From positions 1 to 5,234 of the forward strand of contig JADYYC010000312.1 of assembly GCA_020853835.1 (NCBI GenBank): a stretch of DNA of 5,234 bases. The letters run 5' to 3'. The DNA comes from Anaerolineales bacterium (lineage in GTDB: Bacteria; Chloroflexota; Anaerolineae; Anaerolineales; UBA4823). Of this stretch, positions 1-5,234 are shown piece by piece; positions within the stretch are counted from its first letter, which is position 1, and each line of letters begins with the position of its first letter. The notes under the pieces are model-generated. The model saw only the letters and a list, made by a program, of their open reading frames with translations. It did no database searches and had not been told where the DNA came from. A program made the translations under genes and the position numbers.

Positions 1-43
1 CGAGCGCGTTCGCGATCAACAGTGGGCGCCGGTATTTATACAT
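1..43 (-). CDS. Possible start of a further gene, truncated by the window edge
   Basis: An ATG at 43-41 opens a reading frame of 14 codons (MYKYRRPLLIANAL) that runs off the window. A TAA stop lies eight codons upstream in the same frame. The predicted N-terminus has basic residues followed by apolar ones, which would fit a membrane-targeted or signal-anchored protein, but 14 residues cannot identify a family. It would lie 54 bases downstream of the phosphatase gene on the same strand and could be its operon partner. No convincing Shine-Dalgarno precedes this ATG, which weakens the call. The alternative is non-coding sequence with a chance open frame. Confidence 0.25.
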   Translation of the reverse strand, partial: MYKYRRPLLIANAL

Positions 44-97
44 GGCTCTGGGAAGCCAGGTTTTTTACGCCGCGCTGCCCTGAAGCGGCCGGGCTGG

Positions 98-1258
98 CTA
101 GGGCGCTATCGTATTTGTGGGCCAGGGTGTCAGGGTCGCCAGGGGGGTGATCAGCCCTGGCAGTTCAGTCGAAGCCGGGAAACTCTGTGTGGGCGGGCTG
201 GACGGGGTGCTTATGGCGCCCGTCTCCTCCAGGCTGGGGATCGCCGCCGGCTGGGTGACCGCGGGCGAGAGCGAGGGGGCGGCGGTCGCTTGAGGGCCGG
301 TTGTGCGCCGGAAAAACAGCCACCCTCCCACCAGGCTTAGCAGGATCACGAGCAGCGCGATCAACCCCAGGATGACAAAAACCCAGCTTTTTTTCTTTTC
401 CTGAGCCGGCAGCGCGGAGACCGAGACCGGTTGGGTGGCATCCGGGAGGGTCGGGGGCACGCGCAAGGCGACCAGCGTGATATTGTCGTGCCCGCCGCGC
501 TGATTTGCCATTTTGACCAGGTTCTCGAGCGCCTGCTCCTGGGGAACGGTCTGGAGCTGGTTGAGGATCTCGTCATCGCGAACCAGGTCCGTCAGGCCGT
601 CGCTGCAGAGCAGGATCTGGTCGTTGGGGCGCAAGTGCAGCCCCTGGTTGGTTTCAGACCGCTCGGGGCTTTCGCCTGGAGCGAGGCGCAGCCGGGTATC
701 GGGGTTGACGGGCTGCTTGGAGCCCAGGTAGCGCCGGATGACATGGGCGTTTGGATGTTCTTTGCTCTTTTCAGGCTCCAATAAACCGGCGTCGATAGCT
801 TCTTGGATCCAGGTGTGGTCGATGGAGATCTGCTGAATTTTGCCGTCGCGCATCAGGTAGATGCGCGAATCGCCGACATAGGCGATGTAGAGCCGGTCGC
901 CCACGACCAGGGCGCTGGCGCAGGTCGCGCCCATGCCCTTCTTCTCGGGGTTGCTCTCAGCCTGCACCAGGATTTCCTGGCTGGAGCGCATGATCGATTC
1001 GCGCAGGGTTTGGATTGGGTTTGCAGCGTTGCTGGCCGCAACCGCATGGCTGACGGTCTCCACGACCATCTCCGCCGCGATCTCGCCCGCGCGGTGACCG
1101 CCGATCCCATCCGAGACGATCGCGAACAGGACCGGTTGTGGGCGCTCGCCTTCGGTGCGAAACGCAGCTACCGCGTAGCGATCTTCGTTGTTCTTTCCGC
1201 TCATCCCGGGGTGCGTGAGAGCGGCGACTTGCAGGTGGGCGCGTTCAGCAGGTATCAT
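98..1258 (-). CDS. Membrane-anchored PP2C-family Ser/Thr protein phosphatase
   Basis: This is a PPM/PP2C-type metal-dependent phosphatase expected to remove phosphate from Ser/Thr of proteins in the cytoplasm. The catalytic domain spans about residues 9-267. Its motifs are NNEDRY (23-28), SDGIGG (49-54), GMGAT (108-112), GDSR (129-132), SDGLTD (219-224) and GGHDNIT (255-261). The metal-ligand aspartates D26, D50, D220 and D258 are all present. The Arg normally four residues before the motif-I Glu is Gly21. One membrane span (about 291-316, flanked by KKK and RR) follows, then a Pro/Ser/Thr-rich tail of about 68 residues that should face outward. Catalytic domain, span and outer region resemble the layout of mycobacterial PstP. 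The ATG overlaps the stop of the VWA-FHA gene by four bases (ATGA) and has a Shine-Dalgarno, so the two are probably translated in a coupled way. The phosphatase assignment is firm; the substrate is unknown. Confidence 0.95.
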   Translation of the reverse strand: MIPAERAHLQVAALTHPGMSGKNNEDRYAVAAFRTEGERPQPVLFAIVSDGIGGHRAGEIAAEMVVETVSHAVAASNAANPIQTLRESIMRSSQEILVQAESNPEKKGMGATCASALVVGDRLYIAYVGDSRIYLMRDGKIQQISIDHTWIQEAIDAGLLEPEKSKEHPNAHVIRRYLGSKQPVNPDTRLRLAPGESPERSETNQGLHLRPNDQILLCSDGLTDLVRDDEILNQLQTVPQEQALENLVKMANQRGGHDNITLVALRVPPTLPDATQPVSVSALPAQEKKKSWVFVILGLIALLVILLSLVGGWLFFRRTTGPQATAAPSLSPAVTQPAAIPSLEETGAISTPSSPPTQSFPASTELPGLITPLATLTPWPTNTIAP

Positions 1259-3258
1259 GAAGCTGATTCCTCAGGGTTCTCGCCTGGTTCTTCATCCGGT
1301 TCTTCGTCCCGCGCCTCATCCGGCGTTTCGACCTCTGGGCTGGCTTCCAGCGCGATCGAAGGTTTGAGTATCTGGACCGGCTCCCGGATGGTAAAGCGGA
1401 AACCGATCCGTCCGAAGTGAACCAGGTCGCCGTTTTGAAGGCGGACTTCTTCGCCCGATATCGGGCTGAAATTGACCCAGGTGCCGCTGATCGAGCCCAT
1501 GTCGGCCAGGTAGAAACTGCCGTCGGGTTTGTGCGTCAGGCGGGCATGCAGGCCTTCGATGCAGTCGTCGTGGAGCACCAGGGTAGCCCGGGATGGATCG
1601 CCCCCGAGCAGCGTCTCATCTGAGTGGATTGGGATCGGAGGGCCCTTAACTGCCCGGTCGTCTTCGGTTTCCCAGTGCAGGAAAGCCGGGGCGTTCGGGA
1701 TGGTGGGGGGTTCGGGGTGAACCCGGCGCGCAGCCCAGCCTGGGAGGCCCCGCGCGTGCGCTTCAACGGTTTCGAGCACCGAGTGGGCGATCGGGTCCAC
1801 TTTACGCCAGCGGTGCGCCGCGCGCTGCGCGACCGGGCGCAGCCTGCCGCCCAGAACCAGAATCAAAAACAAGAGGCCGCCCGCAAAAACCAGCAGGATG
1901 GCGATGATCAGGAACAGGTTCTGTCTCAGCACAAACCACGGGTCGGCCTCCAACCGCTCGACCGTGATCTGGACCGGGACGTCGATCGTGGCGCCCGTCA
2001 GCCCCAACGCGTCGCTGGCCTGCACCTGAACCTGGTGCGTTCCATCGCGGGTATAGGCGTCCAGGTTCCAGGTGAACTGGTCAAACGGCGGGGCGCTGTT
2101 CTCGGCCACAACTGCCCCGTCCACGATGAGCGCGCTGTGCGTCAGCTCGCGCTTGCGCCCGTCGGGGAAATCGAACACCACCTGCAGCGTGATCTCTTTT
2201 GGACTCAGAGAGTCAGCCGGGTTGTCGCCGCCCAAGGGGGCAGGCGAGTCGGCATTTTCGGCTGCGCCTGCAATGCGGCGCTCGATCACGATCGGAGGGG
2301 AGATAAAGGCTGGCTCGGGCGGCAGCAAATCGATCTGAAAGGTCTGGTTATTGGACAGGGCGGTCTCGCCGTTCACCTGCACCTGGACGGCGAATTGGTG
2401 CTCGCCGCTCAACCCCACCCTGGATTGGTACTCGAAGCGGTAAATCGAGCGGACGGCTTCCAGGTATCCTTCGGGGTCGGGCAAGGCTTCGTCCCCGCTG
2501 AACGTGAATACCTGTCCGCCGGTGCCCCCCGCGAGCGACATGAGCTTTTGAGCCGATTGCGTGGTCAGGGCGCCGGGCGAGGCCACCATCCAGACGTGGA
2601 TGACGATGTCCTGCTGGCGCGCCTGATCCAGGGCGTCTTTTAGCGCCTGGTCGATTTCACCCTCGACCGAAGAGGTGATCAGCAGGATCACCCGGCTCAT
2701 TCCGGGGCGGGGCAGGGGGTCAGAAGCCAGGGCCGCCGCGCGGGCCAGCGTGTCCAGCGATGGCTGAGCCGTGCGGTCGTCCACCTGGTCGGATTCGAGC
2801 GCCTCCAGGAACCTGGTCGGGTCGGAGGTGTGGCTGACCGAGGCGCCACCGGTGATCAGCAGGCTCCAGTCGTCCGTGGAGGTGCCCAGGCGGCCCTTCG
2901 CCCAGCTTGCTAAGGACTGTTTGATGATGTCGAAGCGCGAGACGCCCTGGAAATTGCGGATGGCAAAGGCCGGCCCCGGGTTGATGGCGACCACCACCTG
3001 CACGCCGGGCCGCAATTCCTCGATCTTCTCGACCGGCAGCAGCTCATCCTCTTCGAGCACGGAGACCTGCTCGGGCTGTAACCCTTTCACAAAGACCCCA
3101 TCGGCGTCGTGCACGTCGAGGTATGCGCTGATGGTCGGGAAGCGGCTTGTATCCGGCGCGCTGAGGTTCACGGTCGGGCCGGATTGGGCAGCCGCCGGCA
3201 GTGTTGCTATGACCAGACAGGCCAGCAGGATTATCCATCCGCGGAGGCGGATACGCAT
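1255..3258 (-). CDS. VWA domain / Ig-like domain / TM / cytoplasmic FHA domain protein
   Basis: This is a single-pass membrane protein joining an external VWA domain to an internal FHA domain, probably a receptor or scaffold in phospho-signalling. Residues 1-25 form a Sec signal peptide (basic MRIRLR, hydrophobic core, PAAAQ near the cleavage site). A short beta-rich segment (about 29-83) precedes a VWA-like Rossmann domain (about 85-275), whose MIDAS metal site appears lost: NPGPA at 93-97 replaces DxSxS. Residues 355-433 look like a bacterial Ig-like domain ending in DGTHQVQVQASD-type sequence. The membrane span is about 447-470. A basic linker follows, then an FHA domain (about 545-625: GGDPS 552-556, EGLHARL 568-574, GSISGTWVN 588-596, NGDLVHFG 609-616). 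The usual phosphothreonine contacts are substituted. The acidic tail (638-667) carries DEEP-type repeats. No Shine-Dalgarno precedes the ATG, but the signal peptide fixes this start. The gene is the first of a two-gene unit with the PP2C phosphatase. Domain calls are from motif reading; the biological role is inference. Confidence 0.9.
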   Translation of the reverse strand: MRIRLRGWIILLACLVIATLPAAAQSGPTVNLSAPDTSRFPTISAYLDVHDADGVFVKGLQPEQVSVLEEDELLPVEKIEELRPGVQVVVAINPGPAFAIRNFQGVSRFDIIKQSLASWAKGRLGTSTDDWSLLITGGASVSHTSDPTRFLEALESDQVDDRTAQPSLDTLARAAALASDPLPRPGMSRVILLITSSVEGEIDQALKDALDQARQQDIVIHVWMVASPGALTTQSAQKLMSLAGGTGGQVFTFSGDEALPDPEGYLEAVRSIYRFEYQSRVGLSGEHQFAVQVQVNGETALSNNQTFQIDLLPPEPAFISPPIVIERRIAGAAENADSPAPLGGDNPADSLSPKEITLQVVFDFPDGRKRELTHSALIVDGAVVAENSAPPFDQFTWNLDAYTRDGTHQVQVQASDALGLTGATIDVPVQITVERLEADPWFVLRQNLFLIIAILLVFAGGLLFLILVLGGRLRPVAQRAAHRWRKVDPIAHSVLETVEAHARGLPGWAARRVHPEPPTIPNAPAFLHWETEDDRAVKGPPIPIHSDETLLGGDPSRATLVLHDDCIEGLHARLTHKPDGSFYLADMGSISGTWVNFSPISGEEVRLQNGDLVHFGRIGFRFTIREPVQILKPSIALEASPEVETPDEARDEEPDEEPGENPEESAS
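1267..1272 (-). promoter_or_regulatory. Shine-Dalgarno of the PP2C gene
   Basis: The minus strand reads GAGGAA eight bases before the ATG at 1258. The site lies inside the last codons of the upstream VWA-FHA gene. It supports this ATG as the start of the phosphatase and fits re-initiation by ribosomes finishing the upstream gene at the ATGA overlap. Confidence 0.6.
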
Positions 3259-3264
3259 AGCGAG

Positions 3265-3273
3265 ATTTTAGCA
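3265..3273 (-). promoter_or_regulatory. Extended -10 promoter of the VWA-FHA/PP2C unit, probably leaderless
   Basis: The minus strand reads TGCTAAAAT, matching an extended -10 (TGn followed by TAnnnT). Only six bases (CTCGCT) separate it from the ATG at 3258, so transcription should start at or next to the A of the start codon. The absence of a Shine-Dalgarno in front of this gene agrees with a leaderless message. A -35 hexamer at 17-base spacing would be GGCAAC, a poor match lying in the 3' arm of the upstream terminator, as is common with extended -10 promoters. Confidence 0.5.
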
Positions 3274-3283
3274 CATTCGAGGG

Positions 3284-3319
3284 AAAAGTTGCCTGCGCAG
3301 ATATGCTCTGCGCAGGCAA
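3284..3319 (-). terminator. Intrinsic terminator after the guaA/membrane-protein unit
   Basis: The arms 3289-3300 and 3308-3319 are perfect 12-base inverted repeats (TTGCCTGCGCAG on both strands), extendable by one A-T pair, with a loop of 5-7 bases. On the minus strand the stem is followed by C and then TTTT (3287-3284). It sits 22 bases downstream of the membrane-protein stop and before the VWA-FHA promoter, as expected for a transcript boundary. The T-run is short, so some read-through is possible. The plus strand has no T-run after the stem, so the hairpin acts in one direction only. Confidence 0.7.
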
Positions 3320-3323
3320 ACAC

Positions 3324-3347
3324 AGCCGTTCAGGCGGCCGTTCAGGC
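3324..3347. repeat. 12-bp tandem direct repeat spanning the membrane-protein stop codon
   Basis: Two copies of GCCGTTCAGGC (3325-3335 and 3337-3347) repeat with a 12-base period. The copy at 3337-3347 contains the TGA stop (3344-3342) of the minus-strand membrane-protein gene. Because 12 bases is four codons, the other copy places a second in-frame TGA at 3332-3330. The likely origin is a short tandem duplication that left a backup stop. Confidence 0.6.
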
Positions 3348-4289
3348 AGCCGGCTCGGGGAGCGGTTCGAGGTGAATATCCGGCGCTCGGGTGAGGCGCA
3401 GGAAGGTCAGCGTCCAACCTGATTGGACGTACGAAATGAGCATGCCGCTCAGGACGATCAAAAACGGCAAGTAGCAGACTACCAGGGCGATCGAGATGAT
3501 CGCGCCGGCGCCAAGGGCTTTCTCGGAGCCGCTGATCAGAGTGATTAAGAGCGGCGCCAGGAATATCAGCATGGGCAGGCTAAGGATCAAGCCCCCGATA
3601 AAGCGCACGCCCAGGTCCAACGCCAGCCACATCACGACGTACGGTCCAAAGTGATTGCGCACAACCTCCCAGCCGCGTTCCAGCCCGTCGTAAATGCCCA
3701 AGTCTTCGGTCACGATCGCGACTGTCGCCTGGTCGAGCACCACCCACACCACGATCATGATCGGGATGAGCAAACACATCAATGGCAGCAGGCAGATCAG
3801 CCCGATGCCGAGCGTGACCATCGCGCCCAAGACCGCCAGCACCCCACCGACTGCAAACACTATGAAGACCACAATGCCTACCAGCAAGTGGAGCAAGAAG
3901 ACGCGCCAAAAATACGGCAGGCTGCCCCGGAAGAGCATGCCAAAGGGCAGGCGGGCCTCCGGGTCCTGGTCAGCCAGCGCGGTCCCGTGTACCAGGCCGA
4001 TCTTGCCCACCGTGCCCAGGAAGATCCCGATCAGGATCAGGATCAAGACCAGGCAGATGACGCCGATGGCAATGGCAGCCCAGGCCTCTTGCGGAACGCT
4101 CTCGAAGGCGCGCTTCCAGGATTCGGGCACCCCACTCTGATTTTCGAGGTTAAAATTCTGGCTGCTCCGACTGCCGCTCCCGCCTCCCCCGCCGCCGCTG
4201 GCGCAGCCAGCCAGGATCCCAAAGATCCAGAGTACTTTATGTTTCCAGATAATCTGCCAGGCACGTGAAAAAACTTCAGAATAATCCAT
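3342..4289 (-). CDS. Polytopic membrane protein of unknown function
   Basis: This is a 315-residue integral membrane protein that I cannot name. The N-terminus (FSRAWQIIWKHKVLWIFGIL, residues 7-26) ends in a short hydrophobic stretch. A glycine/serine linker (31-43, six consecutive Gly) and a polar region (44-69) with two Trp follow. Five further hydrophobic stretches lie at about 70-94, 129-155, 157-184, 217-252 and 261-287. The loop at 186-216 (DQATVAIVTEDLGIYDGLER and onward) and the opening RAW..W.HK.LW resemble uncharacterised multi-pass proteins of Chloroflexota that look distantly like the membrane domain of glycerophosphodiester phosphodiesterases; this is a weak impression only. No catalytic motif is visible. 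LAGC at 26-29 looks like a lipobox but may be chance. It starts 30 bases after the guaA stop, so it is probably cotranscribed with guaA, and a terminator follows its stop. Confidence 0.85.
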   Translation of the reverse strand: MDYSEVFSRAWQIIWKHKVLWIFGILAGCASGGGGGGSGSRSSQNFNLENQSGVPESWKRAFESVPQEAWAAIAIGVICLVLILILIGIFLGTVGKIGLVHGTALADQDPEARLPFGMLFRGSLPYFWRVFLLHLLVGIVVFIVFAVGGVLAVLGAMVTLGIGLICLLPLMCLLIPIMIVVWVVLDQATVAIVTEDLGIYDGLERGWEVVRNHFGPYVVMWLALDLGVRFIGGLILSLPMLIFLAPLLITLISGSEKALGAGAIISIALVVCYLPFLIVLSGMLISYVQSGWTLTFLRLTRAPDIHLEPLPEPAA

Positions 4290-4296
4290 GGTCTTG

Positions 4297-4304
4297 CTCC
4301 TCTC
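4297..4304 (-). promoter_or_regulatory. Shine-Dalgarno of the membrane-protein gene
   Basis: The minus strand reads GAGAGGAG, with AGGAG ending seven bases before the ATG at 4289. It is a strong, well-spaced site that fixes the start codon. The 30-base gap behind guaA has no terminator hairpin and no evident promoter, which favours read-through from guaA. Confidence 0.75.
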
Positions 4305-4319
4305 TACAATGATCTACGT

Positions 4320-5234
4320 TTATTCCCATTCGATAGTTGCAGGAGGTTTGCTCGTAATATCGTAAACCACTCGGTTAACGCCTGGCACTTCGTTGACGAT
4401 GCGATTTGAAATGCGCGCCAGCAGTTCAGCAGGCAGCCGCGCCCAATCGGCGGTCATAAAGTCTTCCGATGTCACCGCCCGCAAGGCGATGACTTCATTG
4501 TAGGTGCGCTTGTCGCCCATCACGCCCACCGACCGGACGGGTAGCAGCACCGCAAAAGCCTGGGCTGTGCCGGTCACCTGGTCGCGGCTCGCATCCATGC
4601 GAAGCAGCCCCGCCGCTTCCAGCTCGCTGATCAGAATCGCATCCGCCCGGCGCAGGCGCTCGAGGCGTTCGGCGGTGACTTCGCCCAGGCAGCGCACCCC
4701 CAGCCCCGGCCCCGGAAATGGCTGGCGCCAGACCATGGATGATGGCAGGCCGAGCGCTTCTCCTACCAGGCGCACCTCGTCCTTGAAGAGGTAGCGCAGC
4801 GGCTCGACCAGCTCGAACGACATATCCGCCGGCAGCCCGCCGACGTTGTGATGGGTCTTGATCCGCTGGGCTTTGGCGCGCTCGGGCGCGGACGATTCGA
4901 CCACGTCCGGATAGATGGTGCCCTGCACCAAAAACCGCCTGAGTGAAAGCTGGCGCGCTTGTTCTTCGAAGATTTTGATAAACAGTTCGCCGATGATCTG
5001 GCGCTTCTTTTCGGGTTCAGTAACCCCGCGCAGCGCGTCCAGGAAGCGCCCCTCAGCCTGGACGCTCACCAGCTCGACGCCCAATTTTTCCTGTAAGACC
5101 TGCTGCACCTGGAGCGCTTCCCCCTGGCGGAGCATGCCGGTGTCGACAAACACGGCTGCCAGATGGTCGCCTATTGCCCGCTGGACGAGCGCGGTGGCGA
5201 CGCTCGAATCAACCCCGCCGCTGACGGCGGAGAG
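4320..5234 (-). CDS. guaA: GMP synthase (glutamine-hydrolysing), C-terminal part, cut by the window edge
   Basis: GMP synthase converts XMP, ATP and glutamine to GMP in the cytoplasm, the last step of guanine nucleotide synthesis. The window holds the last 304 codons; the N-terminal glutamine amidotransferase domain and the start of the synthetase domain lie beyond 5234. The first visible residues include the N-type ATP-pyrophosphatase loop SGGVDSS (5222-5202). Family landmarks follow in order: VDTGMLRQGE, the RFLDALRGVTEPEKKRQIIG segment, FLVQGTIYPDVVESS, KTHHNVGGLP and RQPFPGPGLGVRCLGE. The dimerisation domain then contains GTAQAFAVLLPVRSVGVMGD and NRVVYDITSKPPATIEWE at the natural C-terminus before TAA. 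No frameshift or missing motif is visible. In-frame GTG and ATG codons near 5153 are internal. The identification is secure because every C-terminal hallmark is present. Confidence 0.97.
   Translation of the reverse strand, partial: LSAVSGGVDSSVATALVQRAIGDHLAAVFVDTGMLRQGEALQVQQVLQEKLGVELVSVQAEGRFLDALRGVTEPEKKRQIIGELFIKIFEEQARQLSLRRFLVQGTIYPDVVESSAPERAKAQRIKTHHNVGGLPADMSFELVEPLRYLFKDEVRLVGEALGLPSSMVWRQPFPGPGLGVRCLGEVTAERLERLRRADAILISELEAAGLLRMDASRDQVTGTAQAFAVLLPVRSVGVMGDKRTYNEVIALRAVTSEDFMTADWARLPAELLARISNRIVNEVPGVNRVVYDITSKPPATIEWE

Noticed and set aside
44..67. Plus-strand hairpin TGGCT/AGCCA followed by GG and TTTTTT, resembling a terminator for a gene arriving from the left
   Set aside because: The stem is only five pairs, and no plus-strand frame has a stop before it, so there is no gene for it to end. 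On the minus strand there is no T-run after a stem.
803..1420. 205-codon plus-strand frame with a Ser-rich end
   Set aside because: It is antisense to conserved PP2C motifs and the VWA-FHA tail. The Ser-rich part mirrors the Glu/Asp codons of that tail.
1624..2643. 339-codon open frame on the plus strand
   Set aside because: It lies entirely antisense to the VWA-FHA gene, has the low-complexity R/G/Q/H/V composition of a high-GC shadow frame, and shows no domain. The minus-strand frame has a signal peptide and recognisable domains.
3284..3347. Inverted and direct repeats between the two transcription units as a mobile-element end or CRISPR unit
   Set aside because: There is one hairpin with a T-run and one short tandem duplication, with no transposase, spacer periodicity or target-site pattern. 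A terminator and slippage explain them better.
3651..4268. 205-codon plus-strand frame rich in Asp, Gln and His
   Set aside because: It is the antisense shadow of hydrophobic codons in the polytopic membrane protein. Repeated DQ/DH runs are what reversed Leu/Ile/Val codons give.
4320..5153. Reading the GTG at 5153 as the start of a complete 277-residue protein
   Set aside because: The frame continues upstream to the window edge and encodes the ATP-binding SGGVDSS loop, so the GTG is an internal Val codon and the gene is truncated only by the window.

Overview
The window (roughly 60% G+C by eye) is a densely packed stretch of bacterial chromosome. Every supported gene reads on the minus strand, so transcription runs from position 5234 towards 1. 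A secreted-type VWA domain joined through one membrane span to a cytoplasmic FHA domain, next to a membrane-anchored PP2C phosphatase, resembles gene sets of Chloroflexota (Anaerolineae-like bacteria). This assignment is an inference from protein style and base composition. No marker gene confirms it.

In order of transcription: (1) 5234-4320 holds the C-terminal 304 codons of GMP synthase (guaA), cut by the window edge just upstream of the ATP-binding SGGVDSS loop. (2) After 30 bases comes a 315-residue polytopic membrane protein (4289-3342) of unknown function, with a good Shine-Dalgarno and no visible promoter, so it is probably read together with guaA. A perfect hairpin followed by TTTT (3319-3284, minus strand) closes this unit. 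(3) A second unit begins with an extended -10 element only six bases before the ATG of a 667-residue VWA/Ig-like/TM/FHA protein (3258-1255). That spacing implies a leaderless mRNA. (4) Its stop overlaps the start of a 386-residue PP2C phosphatase (1258-98) in an ATGA arrangement. (5) A possible further gene starts at 43 and leaves the window after 14 codons.

The VWA-FHA/PP2C pair looks like a transmembrane phospho-signalling module: an outside-facing adhesion-type domain, an inside phosphopeptide-recognition fold, and a phosphatase made in coupled translation. No kinase is visible. The main oddity is that all three domains carry substitutions at ligand-contact residues that are normally conserved. 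The VWA MIDAS motif is lost, the FHA domain lacks the usual Arg/Ser/Asn phosphothreonine contacts, and the PP2C lacks the phosphate-binding Arg while keeping its metal-binding acidic residues. guaA is ordinary housekeeping and the membrane protein has no obvious link to the signalling pair. There is no CRISPR array, tRNA, rRNA or insertion sequence in the window.
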